Source of the DNA: Fannyhessea vaginae DSM 15829
GTDB lineage: Bacteria > Actinomycetota > Coriobacteriia > Coriobacteriales > Atopobiaceae
Reading direction: 5' to 3'
Assembly: GCF_000159235.2 (NCBI RefSeq)
Contig: NZ_ACGK02000001.1
Coordinates: 558,001-622,000, forward strand
DNA: 64,000 bases
Below, piece by piece: positions 44,798 through 54,945 of the stretch. Within the stretch, counting starts at the first letter, position 1. Each line of letters begins with the position of its first letter. The notes beneath the pieces are model-generated. The model searched no databases, was not told the origin of the DNA, and saw only the letters and a program-made list of their open reading frames with translations. A program made the position numbers and the translations under genes.

Positions 44798-46466
44798 GTT
44801 CAATCTTTTAGAAGAGCCGTGGATTTCGGTAATTGTAGACGATTTGGGCCATACAAAACTGGTCTCAATGATAGATATCTTTCAATCCGCGCATGAATAT
44901 AAAGCACTTGCAGGCGATATGAAGGCGCAAGATTTTTCCATTTTGCGCTTACTACTTGCAGTCCTCCACACAGTATTTTCTCGCTATGATGCCAAGGGCT
45001 ATTCACGTACGTTTGATCCAGATGAAGATGAAGCAGAAGATTTTGATGAAGAGAGCATCGAAATATGGAGAGAAGTGTGGCTAGAGCGCCGTTTTCCAAA
45101 TATCGTATGTGATTATCTGGACAATTGGCATAACAGGTTTTATCTTTTTGATGACGAGTACCCGTTTATGCAGGTGCTGGCTGAAGATATTAGTAGTGAT
45201 AAGCTCGGTGGAAAGAAACCTAGCGAAATTTCGGGGAAAAATATTAATCGTTTAATCTCAGAAAGTAATAATAAGATTGCATTGTTTTCTCCAAAAAGTG
45301 GAAACGAGAAAGATAAAAATCGCTTAACCTGCGCTGAGCTTGCACGATGGCTTGTTACGCTGCAAGGCTATGTGGGGCTTTCTGACAAAACTATTTTTGG
45401 TACACAAAAATATAAAGCCTCTAAGGGTTGGCTTTTTGACTTGGGTGGTATTACACTTGCGGGATCCAATCTGTTTGAAACACTTTTGCTAAACTGGGTA
45501 GCTGCAAATCCATTTCAGTTAGCAGCAAGTGATCAAAAACCATGTTGGGAATATTCAGGTGCCGAAAACATACAGCATGCATTTTCAAGTAGTCGCGTTG
45601 ATAATATAGCGCAGCTATATACGCGATGGAGCCGTGCCGTGTATATCCCTTCAAGAGAGGATGAAAACGAACCGTTTACTCCTTTTATGGTTAAGCTTCC
45701 TGACCTCGATCACAAAAATGCATTTATAGAGCCAATGACCTTTTGGCATTATAATAAAACTGGAGATAACAAAGATACATTTACTCCCAGAAAGCACCGC
45801 ACTGAAGAAGCAATGTGGCGCTCCTATAGCTTGCTTACCTTAGCATATTCTCTTGATGATAAAGAAAAATATCACAGACCAGAGGCTATAAGCTGGCTAG
45901 ACTGTATTAGTTCGTATATAGAAAATTCACGCATTGTACTAGAGGCTATTAGTGTAAAGGATGATGGCAATGCAACATCGTGGGTTCCTACTGACGAGGT
46001 ATATGATAATTTATACGTTCATGAAGAATTGATAACAGATATAGGCAATGATGGATGGGTTTATCGTGTTAATAATGAGGTAAACCACACAAAAACTGCT
46101 GTTAGCTCAACGTATAGGGGCTTCCTTAAAGATATGTGCGACATACAAAATCGGAGCGATGATAATGCCGCTACATTTATAAATAGAACAATCAACCATG
46201 TCTATTTTTTGCTCGATCACCCATTTAGAGATTGGCTCGCAGGGATTAACCCAAGCGATTCAAAAAACGAATGCTGCGATAGGTGGAGAGCAACCGTTAA
46301 GCAATTACTAGCAAAAGAAGCAAGTCAAATGGTTGCTAACGCCAATACAAGAGATTTAAATGGTATTACCGTAACAGAAAAAACAAGCGGAGCTGCTACA
46401 ACAAAAAATATTATTACAGCTTACAACGCTTTTATATATCGACTTAACAAACTGTCAGAACAGTAA
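44790..46466 (+). CDS. casA: Cascade large subunit Cas8e (Cse1/CasA)
   Basis: Cas8e recognises the PAM and recruits Cas3 in type I-E. The N terminus MHEFNLLEEPWISV and the segment KQQ-free L1 region followed by a C-terminal helical bundle fit the family, as does the length of 558 residues. It lies directly between cas3 (8-base overlap) and cse2. Key identity comes from N-terminal similarity and gene order. Confidence 0.93.
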   Translation: MHEFNLLEEPWISVIVDDLGHTKLVSMIDIFQSAHEYKALAGDMKAQDFSILRLLLAVLHTVFSRYDAKGYSRTFDPDEDEAEDFDEESIEIWREVWLERRFPNIVCDYLDNWHNRFYLFDDEYPFMQVLAEDISSDKLGGKKPSEISGKNINRLISESNNKIALFSPKSGNEKDKNRLTCAELARWLVTLQGYVGLSDKTIFGTQKYKASKGWLFDLGGITLAGSNLFETLLLNWVAANPFQLAASDQKPCWEYSGAENIQHAFSSSRVDNIAQLYTRWSRAVYIPSREDENEPFTPFMVKLPDLDHKNAFIEPMTFWHYNKTGDNKDTFTPRKHRTEEAMWRSYSLLTLAYSLDDKEKYHRPEAISWLDCISSYIENSRIVLEAISVKDDGNATSWVPTDEVYDNLYVHEELITDIGNDGWVYRVNNEVNHTKTAVSSTYRGFLKDMCDIQNRSDDNAATFINRTINHVYFLLDHPFRDWLAGINPSDSKNECCDRWRATVKQLLAKEASQMVANANTRDLNGITVTEKTSGAATTKNIITAYNAFIYRLNKLSEQ

Positions 46467-46490
46467 TGTGTTATGCAGAAAGGAGTGCTT

Positions 46491-47105
46491 ATGAACGAGG
46501 CAACTACAGGCTATTCTGAAGTGTCAAATGCTGTACAAAAGATTGTTAGGCAGTATCTTAGCAATGTCGATGCAGCATCACGCAGGGCAATTCTTGCAAA
46601 ATTGCGACATTCTATTGGAAAGCCACTTAGCCAGTCGGTAGACATCTGGCCGTTAATACTAACGAGTGTCCCCGATGACTTTTTAAGCGAGTATGAGGGG
46701 AAAAATCTAAAAATGCAGGCGGTGATTTATACCCTGCAAATATATGCCCTTTATGAACAGGGAAACATGTCAGCAGAAGATATAAGTACTGACAACACTG
46801 TCACCGACGAAAACGCCTTGGCACAATCTTTTTCATATAATATGGGTTCTTGCTTGAGAATATTGCGTTTAGATGAAAAGCAACGCGACGCAATGGATAG
46901 GCGTTTTTCTAATTTAATTACTTCAGATAATATTGATCATTTTTACTATAACCTAAGGCAATTGACTGGGATCCTTAAAAGCAAAACAAAGGATAGCCAC
47001 CAACATATTAACTATCCACGTTTGGCACGTGATTTGTATTTGTTTAACTTTATTCCAGAGAAGATACGTCTTTCATGGGCACAGGAATACTATCGATTTA
47101 ATTAA
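46491..47105 (+). CDS. casB: Cascade small subunit Cse2 (CasB)
   Basis: This 204-residue helical protein lies between cas8e and cas7e, as expected for the small subunit that lines the Cascade belly. Features include RRAILAKLRHSIGKPLSQS and a C-terminal PRLARDLYLFNF. AAAGGAG precedes the ATG at 46491, which is preferred over an in-frame ATG overlapping that site. Confidence 0.9.
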   Translation: MNEATTGYSEVSNAVQKIVRQYLSNVDAASRRAILAKLRHSIGKPLSQSVDIWPLILTSVPDDFLSEYEGKNLKMQAVIYTLQIYALYEQGNMSAEDISTDNTVTDENALAQSFSYNMGSCLRILRLDEKQRDAMDRRFSNLITSDNIDHFYYNLRQLTGILKSKTKDSHQHINYPRLARDLYLFNFIPEKIRLSWAQEYYRFN

Positions 47106-47157
47106 TTATCACGTATAAACACTACTTTTACGTAAGTAACAAAGAAAGGAAATCATT

Positions 47158-48228
47158 ATGAACAATCGTCTGTATATAGATATTCACGCACTGCAAACGC
47201 TTCCTCCATGCAATATTAATCGTGATGATACTGGCAGTCCAAAGACGGCACAATATGGAGGCTCTACACGCGCACGCGTGAGCTCTCAGTGCTGGAAGAG
47301 GGCAATGCGAATATATTTTAAAGAACACAGTGCCGAAGAAAATGTAGGAGTGCGTACGCTCTATCTTGTCGACTATATAGCTAAGAAGATTGTTGCGCTC
47401 GATCCATCAATCTCAGATGAAAACTCATTGAAGCTCGGAGAAAAAGCGCTCAATAACGCGGGCGTTAAAACAACAAAAGATAGAAAAGTCAAAGCTCTTT
47501 TCTTTATAGGAGAAAAACAAGCGAACGCGCTTGCCCAAGCTGCGATAGATGGCGTTGACGATAAAAAAGCATTGCAGGCGCTGTTGCATAAGTATCTTCC
47601 TATAGATATAGCGCTTTTTGGACGTATGCTAGCTGATGATCCATCACTTAATGAAGACGCCTCTGCACAGGTAGCTCATGCAATTTCTACACACGCTATA
47701 CAACATGAATTTGACTACTTTACAGCAATTGACGACTTGTCCCCTAAGGACAACGCAGGCGCAGGCATGCTTGGTACAGTAGAGTACAATTCATCTGAAC
47801 TATACCGCTATGCAAGTATTGCTTTGCATGAGTTTTTGTCACAGCTAGATAATGATAAGGATGCCCTTGCAGCTTCTGTAAAGCTTTTTGTTAAAGGGTT
47901 TGTAGAGTCTATGCCTACAGGAAAAGCTAATACCTTTGCAAATCAAACGTTGCCACACCTACTTTTGATAACGTTACGCGATGATCGCCCTGTAAATCTT
48001 GTAAGCGCATTTGAAGAGCCTGTAAAATCAACGGATGGATATGCAAGCCAATCTACTACTAAGCTTGCGCAAGAGATGGCAAAAACTGAAAAAATTGTTC
48101 ACAAACCACTTGTCTCCTTTTACGTTAGCCTTGCGACCCCTGAACATATGCAGGAATTAGGAGAAGAAAAACCATCAATGCAAGCCTTACTAGATGATCT
48201 GGCAACCAAAATAACTGAAATCCTATAG
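47158..48228 (+). CDS. casC: Cascade backbone Cas7e (Cse4/CasC)
   Basis: Cas7e forms the crRNA-binding backbone. The N terminus YIDIHALQTLPPCNINRDDTG and GGSTRARVSSQCWKRAMR are diagnostic of Cse4/CasC. The 356-residue length is normal. AGAAAGGAAA precedes the ATG. Confidence 0.96.
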   Translation: MNNRLYIDIHALQTLPPCNINRDDTGSPKTAQYGGSTRARVSSQCWKRAMRIYFKEHSAEENVGVRTLYLVDYIAKKIVALDPSISDENSLKLGEKALNNAGVKTTKDRKVKALFFIGEKQANALAQAAIDGVDDKKALQALLHKYLPIDIALFGRMLADDPSLNEDASAQVAHAISTHAIQHEFDYFTAIDDLSPKDNAGAGMLGTVEYNSSELYRYASIALHEFLSQLDNDKDALAASVKLFVKGFVESMPTGKANTFANQTLPHLLLITLRDDRPVNLVSAFEEPVKSTDGYASQSTTKLAQEMAKTEKIVHKPLVSFYVSLATPEHMQELGEEKPSMQALLDDLATKITEIL

Positions 48229-48262
48229 CAACACATTTGGACATTATTTGGTGAGGATTCTT

Positions 48263-49091
48263 ATGAAAAGCTTATTGCTAAAATTTGCGGGACCTCTACA
48301 ATCCTGGGGGACAAGTTCTCATTTTGAAACACGTCATACCGATTATTACCCGTCTAAGAGTGCGGTCATCGGAATGATAGCTGCTGCTTTTGGCTATAAA
48401 AGAAATGAGCCCCATGATGCTGACCTTAAGCAACTTAACGAGCTTGCTTTTGCAGTTCGAATTGACCAGCAAGGAAACCTGCTTAAGGACTATCACATTG
48501 CATCAAAATGCAAGCCTACTGGGGAGTTCGACCGCAATTATGTTACTAACCGTTATTGCCTTGAAGACGCTGTGTTTTTAGTTGCTCTTGGTTCAGAGGA
48601 TAGTTTTTTGCTTGAAAAAATTGAGCAGGCTCTTGCTGCACCATACTTCCAACTTTGTTTGGGACGTAGGTCTTTTCCTCTTTCGTACGATTTTATAATT
48701 GGCATGCAAGAAGAAGATCCGTTTGCCCTACTAAGAGCATATCCATGGATGGCTCAAAAATGGCAACAAAAGAAAATCCAGTCCCTGAATAGTACAAGTG
48801 ACGATTTGTTTATTCCCATATATGCGGATGCCGATCTTCTTGCTCCCTATCAAAGCAGTATAGAGCGCCCTTCTGTCCGAAAACTAAGACATGATATCGC
48901 GTTTTCCTTTTCTAATAAAAATAGAAGATTTGGCTACCGATACGAAGCTCGCTTTGACCTTCCCCTCAAGGCAATATGCCCCATGTGTGATAAAACACAC
49001 GATAAAAAATCAGCTTCTGTTAATGAGTCAGCATTCGATAAAGACTACGTAAGCATGGAGCATGATGCATTCAGTATGTTAGAGGTGAACA

Positions 49092-49108
<17 letters not shown>
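48263..49108 (+). CDS. casD: Cascade subunit Cas5e (CasD)
   Basis: Cas5e caps the 5' handle of the crRNA. The N terminus LLLKFAGPLQSWGTSSHFETR and LGRRSFPLS are family signatures. The ATG at 48263 follows GGTGAGG and is preferred over an upstream GTG. The 281-residue protein carries a CxxC segment near its C terminus (CPMCDKTH). The gene overlaps cas6e by 17 bases. Confidence 0.94.
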
Positions 49109-50731
<1,623 letters not shown>

Positions 50732-50732
50732 C

Positions 50733-51692
50733 ATGCCGCTTACCATAATTACCCTCAGCAAATGTCCTAGATCACTACGAGGAGATCTAACTAAATGGAT
50801 GCAAGAAATTGATACAGGAGTGTATGTAGGAAACCTTAATAGTCGTATTCGTGAGAAACTTTGGAGTAGAGTTTCTAACTGTGTAGGTTCAGGATCTGCT
50901 ACATTATCTTTTGTTGCCCAAAATGAGATTGGTTATGATTTCTGTACCATTAATTCTGCTAGAAGAGTTGTATATTTAGACGGAATCCCGCTTATATTTA
51001 CCCCAAATTGTAATAAGCGTAATGATATCCAAGAACATGGTTTTAGCAAGGCATATCATTTTCATAAGGCGCGTATGTACAGTAATAAAAAACTCAAAAA
51101 AGATGATGACTGCTCTTTAGAGGCCATAGAAAAGGATGAAAATGTTTATACTGCAAGTGACTTTGAGATTTTATCTGATAAGAAATTTGTTATTTTAGAC
51201 ATTGAAACTAGTGGGCTAAACGAAACAGACGACAAAATCATAGAAATAGGCGCAATTAGAATTTGCGACAAGCAGGTAGATGACTATCAGTGTTTAATTA
51301 AACGGGATTCATTGAATCTTTCCCCAGCTATAACCCAACTAACTGGGCTTACCGATATAGAGCTCGCCAATCGGGGAGTAAATCCTAACTTGGCTCTTAA
51401 TGGGTTGAAACAGTTTATAGGACATTTGCCTGTTCTAGGTTATAACATTGCGTTTGATATGCGATTTATAAATAATGAGCTACGCTCTATGAACGAAGAG
51501 CTTCTTGATAACAGAGAAATTGATGTAATGAGATTTATTAAGAAAGAAAAGATGTTCTTAGAGAGTTATGCGCTTGATAATGTTCTTAAAGTGTATGGAA
51601 TATCAGCTACTGTTCCGCACCGGGCGCTTGGAGATGCTAAACTGATAGCAAAGCTTGCATTAAAAGTGAATAAAATTCTTGATGTTCTCTAG
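50733..51692 (+). CDS. cas2: Cas2 fused to a DEDDh (DnaQ-like) exonuclease
   Basis: The first roughly 100 residues are a Cas2e domain (MPLTIITLSKCPRSLRGDLTKW, then GSGSATLSF). After a charged linker, a DnaQ/DEDDh 3'-5' exonuclease domain begins near residue 150: DIETSG (Asp/Glu about 156, 158), YNIAFDMRF (Asp about 241) and HRALGDA (His about 296, Asp about 301). All four acidic residues and the His are visible, so the nuclease should be active. Similar fusions are known in streptococcal and bifidobacterial I-E loci, where DnaQ trims prespacers. The total is 319 residues. The gene ends 31 bases before the first repeat. Confidence 0.95.
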   Translation: MPLTIITLSKCPRSLRGDLTKWMQEIDTGVYVGNLNSRIREKLWSRVSNCVGSGSATLSFVAQNEIGYDFCTINSARRVVYLDGIPLIFTPNCNKRNDIQEHGFSKAYHFHKARMYSNKKLKKDDDCSLEAIEKDENVYTASDFEILSDKKFVILDIETSGLNETDDKIIEIGAIRICDKQVDDYQCLIKRDSLNLSPAITQLTGLTDIELANRGVNPNLALNGLKQFIGHLPVLGYNIAFDMRFINNELRSMNEELLDNREIDVMRFIKKEKMFLESYALDNVLKVYGISATVPHRALGDAKLIAKLALKVNKILDVL

Positions 51693-51723
51693 TTAAAGCA
51701 GCTTTAAACAGGGATTTTTAAGA
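51693..51723 (+). promoter_or_regulatory. Short CRISPR leader
   Basis: Only 31 bases separate the cas2 stop codon from the first repeat. They begin with the palindrome TTAAAGC-A-GCTTTAA. The leader end is inferred because repeats degrade at the opposite end of the array. Any longer leader function must lie inside the cas2-dnaQ coding sequence. Confidence 0.6.
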
Positions 51724-51785
51724 GTTTTTCCCGCATACGCGGGGGTGATCCTCAGGATTATGTGATATTTCCTGCGCTAATTCTA

Positions 51786-52119
51786 GTTTTTCCCGCATAC
51801 GCGGGGGTGATCCCTAAAAAGCTTGGTTACGATGACGCAGAAGAGAGTTTTTCCCGCATACGCGGGGGTGATCCTTGAAAAACAGTTAAAAGAAGATGAT
51901 AGTGATGAGTTTTTCCCGCATACGCGGGGGTGATCCCGAGATAATGCAATTTTGGGAACACTTTTTAGAGTTTTTCCCGCATACGCGGGGGTGATCCCTT
52001 GCCTTCCCCGTACAAAGAGTCCATCTCATTGTTTTTCCCGCATACGCGGGGGTGATCCTAATGAAAAATCTCTTTATAGAGTATGCAAAGAGTTTTTCCC
52101 GCATACGCGGGGGTGATCC
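51786..52119 (+). repeat. Five-spacer block, copy 1 (spacers 2-6)
   Basis: Spacers 2 to 6 with their repeats recur exactly, in the same order, as spacers 17 to 21 (52702-53035), offset by 916 bases throughout. Flanking spacers 1/16 and 7/22 differ, which defines the block ends. Confidence 0.95.
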
Positions 52120-52701
52120 TAATATATGAGCATACACTCCCGATAAGTGGTAGTTTTTCCCGCATACGCGGGGGTGATCCCGCACCAGCCTCTTTCGCGG
52201 CTGCCGTTGTAACGTTTTTCCCGCATACGCGGGGGTGATCCCAAAAGAGCCTGCAACAATTGCAAGCCCTGACGGTTTTTCCCGCATACGCGGGGGTGAT
52301 CCTACAGCTCCTCAAGACAATTTGCAGCATAATGCGTTTTTCCCGCATACGCGGGGGTGATCCTTGAAAAATATCAGTTCGCTCTTAAAAAAATCCGTTT
52401 TTCCCGCATACGCGGGGGTGATCCCAAGGTTATCGCAAACTACGATAGAGGCTGGGAGTTTTTCCCGCATACGCGGGGGTGATCCCACGAACGGACACTA
52501 TTGTGCGCGACAAGATACGTTTTTCCCGCATACGCGGGGGTGATCCTAAGTGGTATTCCCCACTGTATAAACGCGCTTAGTTTTTCCCGCATACGCGGGG
52601 GTGATCCCCCATTTAGCGTCAAACCGAGCGCCATGTTTAAGTTTTTCCCGCATACGCGGGGGTGATCCTTGCACCCAACACAGCTACAGCTACAGTGCCA
52701 A

Positions 52702-53035
52702 GTTTTTCCCGCATACGCGGGGGTGATCCCTAAAAAGCTTGGTTACGATGACGCAGAAGAGAGTTTTTCCCGCATACGCGGGGGTGATCCTTGAAAAACA
52801 GTTAAAAGAAGATGATAGTGATGAGTTTTTCCCGCATACGCGGGGGTGATCCCGAGATAATGCAATTTTGGGAACACTTTTTAGAGTTTTTCCCGCATAC
52901 GCGGGGGTGATCCCTTGCCTTCCCCGTACAAAGAGTCCATCTCATTGTTTTTCCCGCATACGCGGGGGTGATCCTAATGAAAAATCTCTTTATAGAGTAT
53001 GCAAAGAGTTTTTCCCGCATACGCGGGGGTGATCC
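52702..53035 (+). repeat. Five-spacer block, copy 2 (spacers 17-21)
   Basis: This is the identical partner of 51786-52119. It includes the one 34-nt spacer of the block, so even the unit-length irregularity is shared. It reflects repeat-mediated recombination and not independent acquisition. Confidence 0.95.
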
Positions 53036-54204
53036 TTGGGCGCGTGGTGAGATAGGCTATTCTCGTTGGGTTTTTCCCGCATACGCGGGGGTGATCCCAC
53101 CAAAATTTGATAACCTCGGAGCCAATGTAAAGTTTTTCCCGCATACGCGGGGGTGATCCTAATATACACCTTGATAATCCTGTACATGCTCTGTTTTTCC
53201 CGCATACGCGGGGGTGATCCCACAAAAAAAGGAGACATCTGCCGCGCTTTCGAGTTTTTCCCGCATACGCGGGGGTGATCCCGCCTTTAGGTAGGCTTTC
53301 AGTCAAAGTCACAGGTTTTTCCCGCATACGCGGGGGTGATCCTAAGCTTGCAAAAAATACCCTCAGACAAAAGAGGTTTTTCCCGCATACGCGGGGGTGA
53401 TCCTAAGCTTGCAAAAAATACCCTCAGACAAAAGAGGTTTTTCCCGCATACGCGGGGGTGATCCCGGAGCGTCCCATTTGCCTTGTAGCTCATGTGCGTT
53501 TTTCCCGCATACGCGGGGGTGATCCTTATATACCGCAACGTTTCGATTGTACACTAAAGGTTTTTCCCGCACACGCGGGGGTGATCCCGTATTATATAAG
53601 ATATACGCAACAATTAATAAGTTTTTCCCGCACACGCGGGGGTGATCCCAAGCAAAATACTACCTTGACACCGTAAACGATGGTTTTTCCCGCACACGCG
53701 GGGGTGATCCTATTTCTGTCTACGCTGTTGTTTTCGTTCCACTGTTTTTCCCGCATACGCGGGGGTGATCCCGAAAGCATGACGGTCGCAACGTTCGCAC
53801 GTATGTTTTACCCGCATACGCGGGGGTGATCCCGGCGTTGGCACGCAATTGTACAAGGAGATATTGTATTTCCCGCATACGCGGGGGTGATCCCGCTGGT
53901 ATAGATGTAACAAAGGTTTCAAAGCTGGTATTTCCCGCATACGCGGGGGTGATCCTAAGTTCATCTGCGTCTTGTGCGCTAATAGGTGAGTATTTCCCGC
54001 ATACGCGGGGGTGATCCTCGTGGAAAGCAGCGTGTAGGACGTGGGATATTCGTATTTCCCGCATACGCGGGGGTGATCCTTGGGCACGTGGCGAGATTGG
54101 ATATTCACGTTGGTATTTCCCGCATACGCGGGGGTGATCCTGGTCATTCTGTCATTGAATTTGAGGTAAAAAGGTATTTCCCGCATACGCGGGGGGGGTG
54201 ACCC

Positions 54205-54331
54205 CATCAACCTTGAGGTACATGGCGGTGTAAACGTGATTTTTACGATTGGTGGATTCGTCAAGTGTAAAGTTGAACAAGCGCATCTCTACTGGTTTGT
54301 TATGACACTTGCAACGTATGTTGTTAGTGTG
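54205..54331 (-). pseudogene. Unidentified gene scrap abutting the CRISPR trailer
   Basis: The minus strand encodes about 42 uninterrupted codons including VEMRLFNFTLDES and NRKNHVYTAMYLKVDGV, protein-like in composition. An upstream stop closes the frame and it runs into the last degenerate repeat. I do not recognise the family; a phage structural protein is a guess. Confidence 0.3.
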
Positions 54332-54333
54332 TC

Positions 54334-54420
54334 ACCTTAAAGAAAGAGCTTGAGGCGGACGCACGTGCGCTCATACCACGCCTAAACGCTAAAGGAGAAA
54401 TATTACTGAAGACGACGTAA
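54334..54420 (+). pseudogene. Unidentified short gene scrap
   Basis: Twenty-eight codons ending in a stop include KKELEADARALIPRLNAKG. The sequence looks like the C terminus of a helical protein, possibly phage-derived. It has no start or ribosome binding site and is listed as debris. Confidence 0.25.
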
Positions 54421-54645
54421 CGAACGTGTAGAAGCGTTTACAAAGAGCTGTATTACGCATTCGATTAACTAATTGGTTGGATAACGGTAACTACACAGGG
54501 AGTAACCACTAAAATAATCTTGTTGAAAAATGTTGCAAGGATAATTCGAACGGTAAAAAATTGATTGTGAACGTGAAACCGAAATATTACGTCATACCGT
54601 TTTAAAACGGTGGAATTCTTATTTATATGTTATATTGTATAAAAC

Positions 54646-54662
54646 ACTTTACGCTGTAAAGT
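54646..54662. promoter_or_regulatory. Operator of the DinJ-YoeB-type pair
   Basis: ACTTTAC and GTAAAGT form a perfect inverted repeat with a GCT centre, 35-50 bases upstream of the antitoxin gene and beside AT-rich -10-like sequence. RelB/DinJ antitoxins autorepress by binding such palindromes. Confidence 0.55.
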
Positions 54663-54696
54663 AAATGCTATAAATAGAATGTTAAAAGAGGTAATT

Positions 54697-54945
54697 ATGA
54701 CTCAAGTGAATTTTAGAGTAGACGATACAATCAAGATGAAGGCTGAAAGCGCTTGCGCAGCTATGGGCTTAAGTATGTCTACGGCTATAAATATTTTTCT
54801 TACCAAGCTTGCAAATGAGCAAAGAATACCATTTGAAGTAGCTGTTGATCCGTTTTATAGCCATGAAAATATGACAAGACTAAGAAAATCTATTGACCAG
54901 CTCAATGCAGGCAAGGGAAAAGTGCATGAGGTAGATTATGAATAA
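54697..54945 (+). CDS. RelB/DinJ-family antitoxin
   Basis: This 82-residue protein has an N-terminal ribbon-helix-helix domain: VNFRVDDTIKMKAESACAAMGLSMSTAINIFL. An acidic C-terminal segment that would wrap the toxin follows. It overlaps the YoeB-like toxin gene by eight bases, the standard arrangement. The ATG at 54697 follows AGAGGT and is chosen over an upstream in-frame start. Confidence 0.92.
   Translation: MTQVNFRVDDTIKMKAESACAAMGLSMSTAINIFLTKLANEQRIPFEVAVDPFYSHENMTRLRKSIDQLNAGKGKVHEVDYE

Larger units (their letters stand above)
51724..54204 (+). CRISPR. Type I-E CRISPR array, 41 repeats and 40 spacers
   Basis: The 28-nt repeat begins GTTTTTCCCGC and ends GGGGGTGATCC, with a CCCGC/GCGGG hairpin. 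Units are 61 or 62 bases, so spacers are 33-34 nt counted after the 28-mer (32-33 if the following pyrimidine is counted as repeat base 29). Repeats 1-30 and 34 are identical in the core. Repeats 31-33 have CACACGCG in place of CATACGCG. Repeat 35 starts GTTTTACCC and 36-41 start GTATTTCCC. Repeat 41 is degenerate with extra Gs. Spacers 2-6 recur as 17-21, spacers 27 and 28 are identical, and spacers 22 and 39 are synonymous variants. The array reads in the cas operon direction. Confidence 0.99.
54205..54696. other. Post-array region with phage-like gene scraps
   Basis: This 492-base stretch follows the last repeat. It contains a minus-strand scrap (54205-54331), a plus-strand scrap (54334-54420) and, at its end, the toxin-antitoxin operator (54646-54662). 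No intact gene is visible. Confidence 0.6.

Noticed and set aside
51752..54173. Self-targeting spacers against the neighbouring prophage remnants
   Set aside because: No spacer could be matched by eye to 54,205-60,100, though a systematic search was not possible.
51886..54264. Minus-strand and plus-strand open frames across the CRISPR array (peptides such as ITPAYAGKT and GSPPRMREK repeats)
   Set aside because: These frames are translated CRISPR repeats; such spurious proteins are well known and have no ribosome binding sites or domain content.
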